Below are positions 43,402-52,101 of a stretch of 64,000 nucleotides of DNA, piece by piece. The stretch comes from Sphingomonas mali NBRC 15500 (GTDB lineage Bacteria; Pseudomonadota; Alphaproteobacteria; Sphingomonadales; Sphingomonadaceae). Both the position numbers and the translations under genes were made by a program. Each line of letters begins with the position of its first letter. Position 1 is the first letter of the stretch. Where the stretch lies: assembly GCF_001598415.1 (NCBI RefSeq), contig NZ_BCYX01000005.1, forward strand, positions 62,001 to 126,000, read 5' to 3'. The notes under the pieces were generated by a model. That model was not told the origin of the DNA. It saw only the letters and a list, made by a program, of their open reading frames with translations, and did no database searches.

Positions 43402-45741
43402 TCAGAAGTTCACGCCCAGCCGCAGCCCGCCATAACGGCGGAAGTCGCGCGGCAGCAGCGCCTGGGTCGCGATCCTGTTGTTGAAATTGCCCGCCGTGTT
43501 GACCAGCGCCGGATAATATTGAACGTCGAACAGGTTGTTGACGAACGCGACGATTTCCCACTTGCGGTCCTTATCGCGGACGCCGAGGCCGGCGTTGACG
43601 ATGCTATAGGCCTTTTGGAAGGTCTGGGGGTCTTCGGCGACATAATAGACGCTGCTCTGATATTGCCAGTTGGCCTGCACGACGCCCTTCAGATTGCCGC
43701 CCAGCGACGGCGAATAATCGGCGCTGATCGCAAACTTCCATTTAGGCGCCTGGATCGCACGTGCGCCGGTCAGCACTTGATAAGCAGGCTGTGCCGGGGT
43801 CGTCGGCGTGGCCGGCACCGCAGCGACGCATCCTTGCGCTGGGGTCTGCAACGGATAGCATTGGGCCTGCGCGTACGACGTGTATTTGGCATCGAGATAC
43901 GCAACCGACCCCGTCAGGTTGAAGTCTTGGCCGATCCGCGCCGTGCTGTCGAACTCGACGCCCTTGGTGTTGAGCCCGCCGACGTTGGTCAGGCGGAAAT
44001 TGGTCGTACCGTCTGACAAGGTCTCGATCGTCTGCGCTTGCAGGTTCTTATAATTGGTGTCGAAATAGGTGAGGTTGAGCGTCACCCTGCGATCGAGCAC
44101 CTGCGCACGGATGCCGATTTCCTTGTCGCGTGAACGCTCGGGCTTGATCGGTCCCGCATTCGCGCGATTTTGGTTGAAGCCCGTCGTCAGGTCGTAGGTT
44201 TGACCCTTGTAGCCGGTCGAATAGCTGGCAAAGGCCATCACGTCCGGCGTGAACTGGTAGCGCGCAGCAAGCCGATAGGTGCCGGCGGTGTCGGAGGCGT
44301 TGCCGCTGAAGAACTGGGCGCCTGCAGCCGCGCGATTATCCTGGAAGGTATAGGATACCTTTTCGTTTTGGACGCGCCCGCCGGCGGTCAGCGTTAGCTT
44401 GGGCACGATCTCCCAGTCGATCTGGGCAAATCCGGCCAGCTGTTCCGATTTCGATGTCGCATACCAATCGGCCAGCGAGAAATAAGGCCCGCGCATGAAC
44501 GGGCGCTCGAACTTCACGTTCGCGTAATAGGCGCCCAGCGTATAGCGAAACGGCTTGGCGCTGGACGATAGCAGGCGGACTTCCTGGGTGAACAGCTTCG
44601 AGTGGAATTCGCCCACCTGGATATTGCTGCCGATCGTCGCCGGCGAGGACGTGTCGTCATGGTCGAGATAGTCGTTGAGGCGGAACTTGTCGTAGGAAGT
44701 GATCGATACGAGCGTCATGTCGCCCAGTCCGATTTCCCCGCGCAGCGACGCGCCCCCGCCTTCATATTTGGTGCGTGAATTATAGTTGTTGCTGATGTCC
44801 TGATTGTCCGGACCGATCGTCACCCCGGGCATCGTCACTGCCGGCGTCTGGCCCGGCGTGCCGCGGAGCACTGCGGCCGGGTCCATGCGGATGAACGGGC
44901 GCCCGACCGTGGTGTTGCCGTTGAGATAATTGCCCGACAAGGTGATGGTGACGTTCGACGCCGGTTCCCAGCGGAGCTTGCCGCGGGTGTTGAACGCCTC
45001 GCGTCCGTTCACTTTCTTGTCGTTGAGCAGATTGCGGACATTGCCGTCCCAGTTCGAGTAGCTCGCCGACAGGACGTAACCGAGCTGCGAACTGATCGGG
45101 CCGGAGACGCTGAAATTGCCGCCATATTCGCTGTCGGTGGTGCCCATCACGTTGAACCGGGCGTGGAACGTGTCGGTGGGCTGGCGCGTGATGATGTTGA
45201 TCAGGCCAGCCGAGGCCGACTTGCCGTAGAGCGTGCTTTGCGGCCCGCGCAGCACTTCGATCCGCTCGACGTCCGGCAGATCGGTGAAGGCGCGCGCCTG
45301 GAACGCGAGCGGCACTTCGTCGACCAGCACCGCGACGCTCGGTTCGACGCCGATGCCGAACGCGAACGTGCCGACGCCGCGCAGCGAGACGTTGGCGTTG
45401 ACCGGATGCTCGGCCGGGCGGACCGTCAGCGACGGCGCGATCTTGCCCAGATCCTGGAACTGGGTGACGCCGGAGGCCTTGAGCTGCGCCTCGCTGACCA
45501 CGGAGACGGCCAGCGGCACCTTCTGGATATTTTCCGAGCGCTTCTGGGCGGTGATGATGATGTCGCCCGGCACGGGCTCGTTCGTCTCGGCAGTTGCAGG
45601 GCTGTTCTGGGGTGCAGCCGCGTCCGGCGCGCTCTGGCCGGGATCGGCCGGTTTGTCCGCTCGAGCCAGTGCCGGCGTCGCGCAGAGCGCGAGCGACAGG
45701 GCCAGCGCCCCCTGTCCGACAGATGCATGCAATCCGATCAT
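43402..45741 (-). CDS. TonB-dependent outer-membrane receptor (first of two)
   Basis: This 779-residue receptor has a signal peptide ending PALA and an Ala/Pro linker. It then has a TonB-box-like DIIITAQKRSENIQKVPLAV, a plug domain (VSLRGVGTFAFGIGVEPSVA; EVLRGPQSTLYGKSASAGLI) and a 22-strand barrel closing with FRRYGGLRLGVNF. It would import an oligosaccharide across the outer membrane using TonB energy. ATG 45741 has GGAGAGGG just upstream; ATG 45765 is an alternative. It heads the operon with the hydrolase, uxuA and glucuronidase, divergent from the FadR-type regulator. Confidence 0.95.
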   Translation of the reverse strand: MIGLHASVGQGALALSLALCATPALARADKPADPGQSAPDAAAPQNSPATAETNEPVPGDIIITAQKRSENIQKVPLAVSVVSEAQLKASGVTQFQDLGKIAPSLTVRPAEHPVNANVSLRGVGTFAFGIGVEPSVAVLVDEVPLAFQARAFTDLPDVERIEVLRGPQSTLYGKSASAGLINIITRQPTDTFHARFNVMGTTDSEYGGNFSVSGPISSQLGYVLSASYSNWDGNVRNLLNDKKVNGREAFNTRGKLRWEPASNVTITLSGNYLNGNTTVGRPFIRMDPAAVLRGTPGQTPAVTMPGVTIGPDNQDISNNYNSRTKYEGGGASLRGEIGLGDMTLVSITSYDKFRLNDYLDHDDTSSPATIGSNIQVGEFHSKLFTQEVRLLSSSAKPFRYTLGAYYANVKFERPFMRGPYFSLADWYATSKSEQLAGFAQIDWEIVPKLTLTAGGRVQNEKVSYTFQDNRAAAGAQFFSGNASDTAGTYRLAARYQFTPDVMAFASYSTGYKGQTYDLTTGFNQNRANAGPIKPERSRDKEIGIRAQVLDRRVTLNLTYFDTNYKNLQAQTIETLSDGTTNFRLTNVGGLNTKGVEFDSTARIGQDFNLTGSVAYLDAKYTSYAQAQCYPLQTPAQGCVAAVPATPTTPAQPAYQVLTGARAIQAPKWKFAISADYSPSLGGNLKGVVQANWQYQSSVYYVAEDPQTFQKAYSIVNAGLGVRDKDRKWEIVAFVNNLFDVQYYPALVNTAGNFNNRIATQALLPRDFRRYGGLRLGVNF

Positions 45742-45805
45742 CCTACCCTCTCCGATGTCGTGCATCGGGTCTTTTCGCCGATGCTTCGGCGGCTCAACTA
45801 GCAAA

Positions 45806-45852
45806 TGGTCTGACCACATGCAAGGATTGCCTGACAATCGTCCGTCAGACCA
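45806..45852. promoter_or_regulatory. Cluster of three FadR-type operator-like palindromes in the divergent promoter region
   Basis: TGGTC-T-GACCA (45806-45816) is a perfect palindrome identical to the core of the FadR-subfamily operator. TTGCC-T-GACAA (45827-45837) and CCGTC-A-GACCA (45842-45852) are one- and two-mismatch copies. Their centres are 21 and 15 bases apart. A fourth variant, TGATC-A-GGCCA (45929-45939), lies inside the regulator gene. The cluster sits between the TonB receptor gene and the FadR-type regulator, as expected for self-controlled divergent units. Confidence 0.65.
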
Positions 45853-45912
45853 CCTTACCAAAGAAGGTCGCTGTTGCCGCTGCGCGCGGGCTTTGGTAAG
45901 TATCAACCGATT

Positions 45913-46716
45913 ATGTCGACACAGAGATTGATCAGGCCAGTTACCAAGCAAACCGGGATCGCGTCGCAGCCTGACGGGCGTAAGCTTTATCAGCAGGTCG
46001 CCGCGTCCGTCGCGGAGGCGATCCAGCGCGGGGACTTCTCGCCGGGCCAGCGCATTCCGTCGGAACGCGAGCTAGCCGACGAGTATCAGGTCAGCCGGCC
46101 GACGATCCGGGAGGCGATGATCGCGCTCGAAGTCATCGGCATCGTGCGGTCGCGCCACGGTTCGGGAATCTTCGTCGTCGACAATCCGCCGCTCGACACG
46201 CCGATGATCGGTCTCGATATCGGCGCGTTCGAGCTGACAGAGGCGCGCCGCCTGTTCGAAGGCGAGGCGGCGGCGCTCGCTGCGGTGTCGATCACCGACG
46301 AGGAGATCGCCGCGCTCGAAGTCCTGATCGGCGACATGGAGCGCGAGAACGAGGAAAATGTCAGCGGCGAACATGCCGACCGCGAATTCCACCTGGCGAT
46401 CGCGCGGGCCACGCGCAATTCGGCGGTGGTCGACGTGGTCGAATCGCTGTGGGATGCGCGAACCCGTTCGCCACTCTGCCAGCACATGCTCGAACGCGCG
46501 CGCAGCGTCGGCGTGGTGCCGCGGATCGACGAGCATCAGACGATTCTGGCGGCGCTGCGCGAGCGCAACTCCAAGGCGGCGCGCAAGGCGATGCGCGACC
46601 ATCTCGCGCGCGTGATCGACGGGTTGCTCAAGGCGACCGAAAGCGATGCGTTCGAACGCGCCCGCGCCGAGGTCGAGGCCAGGCGCACCGATCTGGCGCG
46701 CCGCGTCGCGATCTGA
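45913..46716 (+). CDS. FadR-subfamily GntR transcriptional regulator (FCD domain)
   Basis: This 267-residue regulator has a winged helix-turn-helix at about residues 25-90 (KLYQQVAASVAEAIQRGDFS; PSERELADEYQVSRPTIREA; VRSRHGSGIFVV) and an all-helical FCD ligand domain. FCD metal-site residues are visible in HADREFHLAIARATRN, RIDEHQTILAAL and MRDHLARVID. ATG 45913 is chosen because MSTQRL precedes the conserved part; the ribosome site is weak. It resembles UxuR/ExuR/LldR-type regulators, which sense sugar acids. The nearby uxuA and operator-like palindromes make it the likely local repressor. It is convergent with GH31, 12 bases apart. Confidence 0.92.
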   Translation: MSTQRLIRPVTKQTGIASQPDGRKLYQQVAASVAEAIQRGDFSPGQRIPSERELADEYQVSRPTIREAMIALEVIGIVRSRHGSGIFVVDNPPLDTPMIGLDIGAFELTEARRLFEGEAAALAAVSITDEEIAALEVLIGDMERENEENVSGEHADREFHLAIARATRNSAVVDVVESLWDARTRSPLCQHMLERARSVGVVPRIDEHQTILAALRERNSKAARKAMRDHLARVIDGLLKATESDAFERARAEVEARRTDLARRVAI

Positions 46717-46728
46717 GATCGGGCAGCG

Positions 46729-49122
46729 CTAGATCGTCAGCGCGACGCCGCGGCGGCCGTCATGGTCGACGGCGCTGCCCACGCCACCATTCACCACTAG
46801 CGAGCGAGCTTCGTTCGGCGGCAGCAACAGGGTGATGCTGGTGTCGCCCCAGCTACCCGGTCCGTCCCGGCGCACATCGACAACGATCCGCGTCGGCTCC
46901 GCCCGGCCGGTGAGGTGCCAGGTATCGAGCGGTCCGTCGCCGTCGCCCGTATCCTCGACCGCCGACCAGCTGAAAGCGCCTTCGCGTGGCGGGAACAGCC
47001 ACACGCCGCGGCGATAGGGCTCGGGCCGCCATCCACCTTGAGCGAGATCGACCAGCATCGCCGATCCGGCGCGTGCGAGCAGCGGCGGAAGCCCATCGAG
47101 CGGCGCGTCGAGGGTGACGGATGTCCCGCCGGCGATCCGCTGCCCGCTCCATACATCGAGCCATTCCACACCAACGGGCGGCCGCACGGTTCGCGTCTCC
47201 GCGCCTTGTTCCATCACCGGCGCGACCAGCAGGTTGGGCCCGAGCAGATGCTCGTCATTCTCCTCCCAGGCGACAGTGTCCTGGGGGAAGTCCAGCCAGG
47301 TCGGCCGGACCATCGGTGCATAGTCCGCATGATAAGCGTGCAGCAGGTCGTAGAAGAAGGGGATCAGCGTCTGGCGGAGCGCCATCAGCCGGCGGATCGC
47401 GGGCAGCGCTTCGGGGTACATCCACGGCTCGTTGACGGTGCGGTCGTCGTTCCAGCTGTGGATGCTGAAACGCGGCATCAGCACGCCTGCTTGTACCCAG
47501 CGGATCAGCAGTTCGGGCGACGGCGCGGGTCCGGCGAAGCCGCCGACATCGTGGCCGCTATTGGACACGCCCGACAGCGCCAGCCCGATCGACTGGCGCG
47601 CATTATAGCGTAGCGACTTCCATTCGGTCAGGTTGTCGCCGCTCCACGTCTGGGCATAACGCTGCAGCCCGGCCATGCCCGATCGCGTCACGGCATAAGG
47701 GCGGCGATCGGGCAGCGCTTCGGCCTGGGCGCGGCGCGATGCGCGCGTCATCAGCAAGGGTTGGACCGGGCGCATTTCGGCGGCCGCGCGGGGCTGCCCG
47801 AAGCCGGCGAACCGCGCACGCGCGTCCCAGATCTCATATTCGTTATTGTCGTTCCAGGTTGCCACCATCCCCTTGTCCAGCAGCGCCGTCCTGACCTGGT
47901 CGCGCCACCATTGGGCGGCGCGCGGATTGGTGAAGTCGATCTGGCTGCCGACTTCGTCCCAGAATTGCACCTCGACCGGGGTGCCGTCCTCATATTCGAC
48001 GAACAGCCCGTCCGCGGCGACGTCGTCGTAGCGAGGATGGCTGCGCAACAAGGCCGGCTTGATATTGGGCACCAGCTCGAGGCCCGCTCGCGCGTAGCTC
48101 GTCACGAAACCGGCCGGGTCGGGAAATTTGTCGGTGTTCCAGTTGAACACGTAGCGTTTGTCGCCGATCGACGTGTAGCCCGACGACAAATGGAACGAGG
48201 TGCAGCCGATATCGTGCTCGGCGAGCTTGTCGAGGAAACCCGCCATCTGCGCCGCGGCGTCGGGCGCGTCGGTATAGCTCATCGTCGACCCTGAATAGCC
48301 GAGCGACCAGCGTGGCATCAGCGCGGGCCGGCCGGTCAGCCAGGTGAAGCGGCGGGTGACCGCCAGCGGATCGGGGCCGGCGATCATCCACAGGTCGACA
48401 TCCCCGGCCTCCGCCACCATATGACGGTACCAACCGTGATAATTGTCCATCTCGCGCCCGAAGTCGAAATGCACATCTGCGGTCGTGTCGTAAAAGGCGC
48501 CGTGGCAGCGGCCGTCGGCGTCGGCGACCAGGACGTAAGGGATCGATTTGTAGAGCGGATCGCTGGTCTCGGCGTCATAGCCCATCGCGTCGAGATTGGT
48601 CAGGCGGAAGCGCCGCCCGGCGCGGTCATTGTCGCCGCCTTTGTCGCCAAGGCCGTAGAAGCGCTCGCCCGGCCGGCGGGCGACATAGTGATGCGCGCGG
48701 CCGTCCCACCAGCCGAAATCATAGGCCTGGGTCGGACGGTCGGCCGCCATCAGCCGCCACGCATCGCCGTCGCGCTGTTCCCAGGTGCAATAGAGGCCAT
48801 GCAGCCGGATGCTGACGCGCAGCCGGGCGGTCTCGACGATGATCCGGTCGTCACCTTGCTCCAGCCGGAAATCGGGACAGGCGAAGCCCGTCACATCCAG
48901 CCGATCGCGCCCGGGCTCGGCGATGTCGGCGGCGCCCGGCGCGATCGCCCAGCTCGGCGGGCTCGTCACCGTGCCATCGGCGAGCAGCAACAGCCGAATG
49001 ATATCGTCCTCGAGCACGAACAAATGCGCGACCGCGCCGGTATCGGCGGCGAGCGTCAGCCGGCCGGGCCCGCGTTCGGTCAGCGCGAACAATGGAGGGT
49101 CGGACAACACAGCGCGTCTCAT
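46729..49122 (-). CDS. Cytoplasmic family 31 glycoside hydrolase (alpha-glucosidase/alpha-xylosidase type)
   Basis: This 797-residue GH31 has an N-terminal beta-sandwich (about 1-230), a catalytic barrel and C-terminal beta-domains. The nucleophile is D425 in ATWNDNNEYEIWD and the acid/base D496 in WSGDNLTEWKSL; SGVSNSGHDVGGFAGP is the conserved substrate loop. No signal peptide is present, so it should act in the cytoplasm. ATG 49122 overlaps the stop of the ExuT-type transporter by four bases, which argues that the transporter brings in its substrate intact. Substrate is uncertain within GH31. Confidence 0.93.
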   Translation of the reverse strand: MRRAVLSDPPLFALTERGPGRLTLAADTGAVAHLFVLEDDIIRLLLLADGTVTSPPSWAIAPGAADIAEPGRDRLDVTGFACPDFRLEQGDDRIIVETARLRVSIRLHGLYCTWEQRDGDAWRLMAADRPTQAYDFGWWDGRAHHYVARRPGERFYGLGDKGGDNDRAGRRFRLTNLDAMGYDAETSDPLYKSIPYVLVADADGRCHGAFYDTTADVHFDFGREMDNYHGWYRHMVAEAGDVDLWMIAGPDPLAVTRRFTWLTGRPALMPRWSLGYSGSTMSYTDAPDAAAQMAGFLDKLAEHDIGCTSFHLSSGYTSIGDKRYVFNWNTDKFPDPAGFVTSYARAGLELVPNIKPALLRSHPRYDDVAADGLFVEYEDGTPVEVQFWDEVGSQIDFTNPRAAQWWRDQVRTALLDKGMVATWNDNNEYEIWDARARFAGFGQPRAAAEMRPVQPLLMTRASRRAQAEALPDRRPYAVTRSGMAGLQRYAQTWSGDNLTEWKSLRYNARQSIGLALSGVSNSGHDVGGFAGPAPSPELLIRWVQAGVLMPRFSIHSWNDDRTVNEPWMYPEALPAIRRLMALRQTLIPFFYDLLHAYHADYAPMVRPTWLDFPQDTVAWEENDEHLLGPNLLVAPVMEQGAETRTVRPPVGVEWLDVWSGQRIAGGTSVTLDAPLDGLPPLLARAGSAMLVDLAQGGWRPEPYRRGVWLFPPREGAFSWSAVEDTGDGDGPLDTWHLTGRAEPTRIVVDVRRDGPGSWGDTSITLLLPPNEARSLVVNGGVGSAVDHDGRRGVALTI

Positions 49123-50381
49123 GAACGGGTTTCCATTTGCGGGAGGGACAAGCGGCGGACAAAGGCGATCAACACGGCGGCCCCGATGAGGTCGAATATG
49201 CCGAGCGCCGCGAACAACGGCGCGTAACCGACGCGATCGGCATATTGCCCGATCAGGAACGTGAACAGCAGCCCGCCGACCCAGCCTGCCTGCCCGACAA
49301 AGCCATTGGCGGTGCCGACTTCCTCCGGCGTGAAGACGTCCGCGGACAGCGTGTTGATCAGCACCGAGATCATCTGATGCGCGAACCCGCCGATGCAGAA
49401 CAAGGCGATGGCGACATAGGGGCTGACAGCGAGCCCGATGCATCCGGGCGCAATCATCAATACCGCGCCGAGGCTGATCCCGAGCACGCGCGAGGGTATC
49501 AGGTTGACGTGGAAGCGCTTCATGAAGAACGGCGAAAGATAGCCGCCGAGCACGCCGCCGAGATCCGCCGCCAGGAACGGCAGCCACGCAAAGGCTGCGA
49601 TATGCGCCAAATCCATGTGGCGCTCGGTCGCGAGATAGAGCGGAATCCAGAAGCTGAAGGTTTGCCAGGCCGGTTCGGCAAGGAAGCGCGGTACGGCGAT
49701 CACCCAGAAGCGCGCGGAAGACAGGATCTCGCGCGCGCTGGCCTTTCGGGCAGGGATTTTGGGGCGATCCTCTGCGATCATCGCCTGCTCGCGCGGCGTG
49801 ATCGCGGGATGCTCGGTCGGCGATCGGTAAAAGGCATACCATGCCGCCGCCCACACCAGCCCAACCGCGCCGGTCACGATGAAGGCCAGCCGCCAATTGC
49901 CCCATAAGGCGACCGCAACGACGAGCGGGGGCGCGATCAATGCCCCAAGCGAGGTTCCGGCGTTGAACCATCCCGTCGCGATCGAGCGCTCGCGGGCCGG
50001 AAACCATTCGGCGATCGCTTTCATGCCGGACGGGATTGCCGCCGCCTCGGCTAGGCCCAGCAATCCTCGAAAGAAGGCAAGGCTGATCCAACCGCCGGCC
50101 AGCGCGTGGAGCATGTTGGCGGCGGACCACGCGATCCCGAAAAATGCGAACCCGGCGCGCAGCCCGAACCGATCGACGATATAGCCCGCGATCGGCTGCA
50201 TCACGGTATAAGCGAGCTGAAACGCCATGACGACGTAGCTGTATTGCGCGGTTGAGATCGACATCGACGTCTTGAGCTCGGGGGCGAGCACGCCAAGCGA
50301 ATTGCGCGCGAGGTAATTGGCGATCGTGCCGGCGCAGATCAGCGCGACGATCCACCAGCGCAAATGCGGTATCCGCTTCAC
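49119..50381 (-). CDS. MFS transporter of the anion:cation symporter family, ExuT (hexuronate) type
   Basis: This 420-residue transporter has 12 helices. NYLARNSLGVLAPELKTSMS in helix 1 and QYSYVVMAFQLAYTVMQPIA with GYIVDRFGLRAGFAFFGIAW are close to ExuT, the proton-coupled hexuronate importer; NAGTSLGALIAPP is also typical. GTG 50381 is preferred because GGGGAG is 6 bases upstream and inside the longer frame that would start at ATG 50405. It overlaps the GH31 gene by four bases. Uptake of a uronic acid or a uronate-containing disaccharide fits both family and context. Confidence 0.88.
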   Translation of the reverse strand: MKRIPHLRWWIVALICAGTIANYLARNSLGVLAPELKTSMSISTAQYSYVVMAFQLAYTVMQPIAGYIVDRFGLRAGFAFFGIAWSAANMLHALAGGWISLAFFRGLLGLAEAAAIPSGMKAIAEWFPARERSIATGWFNAGTSLGALIAPPLVVAVALWGNWRLAFIVTGAVGLVWAAAWYAFYRSPTEHPAITPREQAMIAEDRPKIPARKASAREILSSARFWVIAVPRFLAEPAWQTFSFWIPLYLATERHMDLAHIAAFAWLPFLAADLGGVLGGYLSPFFMKRFHVNLIPSRVLGISLGAVLMIAPGCIGLAVSPYVAIALFCIGGFAHQMISVLINTLSADVFTPEEVGTANGFVGQAGWVGGLLFTFLIGQYADRVGYAPLFAALGIFDLIGAAVLIAFVRRLSLPQMETRS

Positions 50382-50452
50382 GATCCTCTCCCCAGCCCGC
50401 GGCATTGTCCGCTGGCAAGCGGCGTAGCGCCTCTGGTGGTATTTGTCGAGAT

Positions 50453-50463
50453 TGGTCAGGCCA
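50453..50463. promoter_or_regulatory. FadR-type operator-like site between two divergent transporter genes
   Basis: TGGTC-A-GGCCA is one mismatch from the perfect TGGTC-n-GACCA palindrome. The 16 bases 50451-50466 match 45927-45942 at the start of the FadR-type gene in 15 positions. It lies 72 bases before the ExuT/GH31 start and 151 bases before the sugar porter. Confidence 0.55.
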
Positions 50464-50613
50464 GTTCGCGGGCCAGATCAATAAGTGGCCGGCCAGGCGT
50501 TCGAGCGCCATGCCCTTGGCGCGCAAACCGACGCTCCGCTTGACCGGCTCGATTAATACTTCAAATAGATTAATGTATCGAGCGGACGGCTCGGCGCGGT
50601 TGGAGACAGCTTG

Positions 50614-51963
50614 ATGGGCACGCCGAAGGAACGCGTCAACTGGAACGCAGTCGGCACCGCCAGCCTGGGCGGATTGCTGTTCGGCTTCGATACGGCGGTC
50701 ATCTCGGGTGTCACCGAGGCGCTGCGGGGCGTGTTCGGGCTGAGCGCGATCGGGCTTGGGACGGCGGTATCGGCGGCGTTGGTCGGGACGCTGGTCGGCG
50801 CGCTCGGGGCAGGCAAGCCGGGCGACCGATACGGTAGCCGGGCGGTGCTGATCTGGATCGCGATCGCCTATATCGTCTCGGCTTTCGGCTCGGCGATGAG
50901 CTGGAATCTCGCGGCGTTCGTCGCCTTCCGCTTCCTCGGCGGTCTGGCGATCGGCGGCTCGTCGGTGCTCGCGCCCGTCTATATCGCCGAGGTGAGTCCG
51001 GCGGCGCGGCGCGGATTCCTGGTCGCGCTGTTCCAGCTGAATGTCGTGATCGGCATCTTGGTCGCCTATGTCAGCAACTTCGTGATTGGCCGGCTGGTGA
51101 CCACCGATCTGGCCTGGCAAATGAAGCTTGGCATCGCGGCCCTCCCGGCCATCCTGTTCCTGATCATGTTGCTGCGCATCCCGCCGTCGCCACGCTGGCT
51201 GGCGCAGCGCGGGCGCGACGAGGAAGCGCTGGCGGCGATTGCCCAGCTCGGGATGGGCGACCCGCAGACGATCATTGCCGAATTCCGCAGGGATCAGGTC
51301 GAGGCGCCAGATGCCCGGCTCAGTTGGGCCGCGTATCGCAAGCCGATCTTGCTCGCGATCGGCGTCGCGGCGTTCAATCAGCTCTCCGGGATCAACGCGA
51401 TCCTCTATTATCTTGGCGATATCTTCGCCGCCGCCGGGTTCGACCGGCTATCCGCCGACCTGCAATCGGTCGCGATCGGCGTCGCCAATCTGCTGGCGAC
51501 CTTTGTCGGGATGACGGTGATCGATCGCGCGGGGCGCAAGCTATTGCTGCTGATCGGCGCGGCGGGCACCGGGATTGCCTTGGCCGCAGTGGCGACGATC
51601 TATTCGACCGGGCAGGGGCAGGTATTGCTGCTCCCCGCGTTGATCGGCTTCATCCTGTTCTTCGCTATTTCGCAGGGCGCGGTGATCTGGGTTTATCTGT
51701 CGGAGATTTTCCCGACCGCGGTACGTGCGCGCGGCCAGGCACTGGGCAGCGCGACGCATTGGGGAATGAATGCGTTGATCGCGTTCGGCTTCCCGGTGGT
51801 CGCGCGATATACCCAGGCGGCACCGTTCTGGTTCTTTGCCGCGGCGATGGCGGCGCAATTCCTCGTTGTCTGGCGCTTCTTCCCCGAGACGCGCGGAGTG
51901 GCTCTGGAGGCGATGGAGGATGCCATCAACCGACCCGAAAGGCGGCGTAATGGCCAGAATTGA
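50614..51963 (+). CDS. MFS sugar porter (XylE/GLUT-type proton symporter)
   Basis: This 449-residue sugar porter has 12 helices. Signature motifs are GGLLFGFDTAVISGV at helix 1, PPSPRWLAQRGR after helix 6, FNQLSGINAILYYLGDIF in helix 7, DRAGRKLLLLIG and the C-terminal FFPETRGVALE. The loop 2-3 motif is altered (GKPGDRYGSR instead of GRxGDRxGRR). ATG 50614 has GGAG 8 bases upstream. It would bring a neutral hexose or pentose across the inner membrane. It is divergent from the ExuT/GH31 pair and is followed by the ROK regulator after 138 bases that hold no further gene. Confidence 0.93.
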   Translation: MGTPKERVNWNAVGTASLGGLLFGFDTAVISGVTEALRGVFGLSAIGLGTAVSAALVGTLVGALGAGKPGDRYGSRAVLIWIAIAYIVSAFGSAMSWNLAAFVAFRFLGGLAIGGSSVLAPVYIAEVSPAARRGFLVALFQLNVVIGILVAYVSNFVIGRLVTTDLAWQMKLGIAALPAILFLIMLLRIPPSPRWLAQRGRDEEALAAIAQLGMGDPQTIIAEFRRDQVEAPDARLSWAAYRKPILLAIGVAAFNQLSGINAILYYLGDIFAAAGFDRLSADLQSVAIGVANLLATFVGMTVIDRAGRKLLLLIGAAGTGIALAAVATIYSTGQGQVLLLPALIGFILFFAISQGAVIWVYLSEIFPTAVRARGQALGSATHWGMNALIAFGFPVVARYTQAAPFWFFAAAMAAQFLVVWRFFPETRGVALEAMEDAINRPERRRNGQN

Positions 51964-52101
51964 AACCATTATGGGGATATTCCGCGTTGGCGTTCTCGAC
52001 CGCGGCCAGCTAATTCGTATGACTATGCTCATGATCGTCTGTCACCGCGTGATTCAAGAAGGAGTGGGGATCGCCCGCGCTCGGGTAATAAGGATGCACG
52101 G

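Noticed and set aside
46729..51120. GH31 frame extending 660 codons upstream, as if a giant fusion protein
   Set aside because: The extension runs out of frame through the ExuT-type gene and has no domain resemblance; GH31 starts well at ATG 49122 with a four-base overlap.
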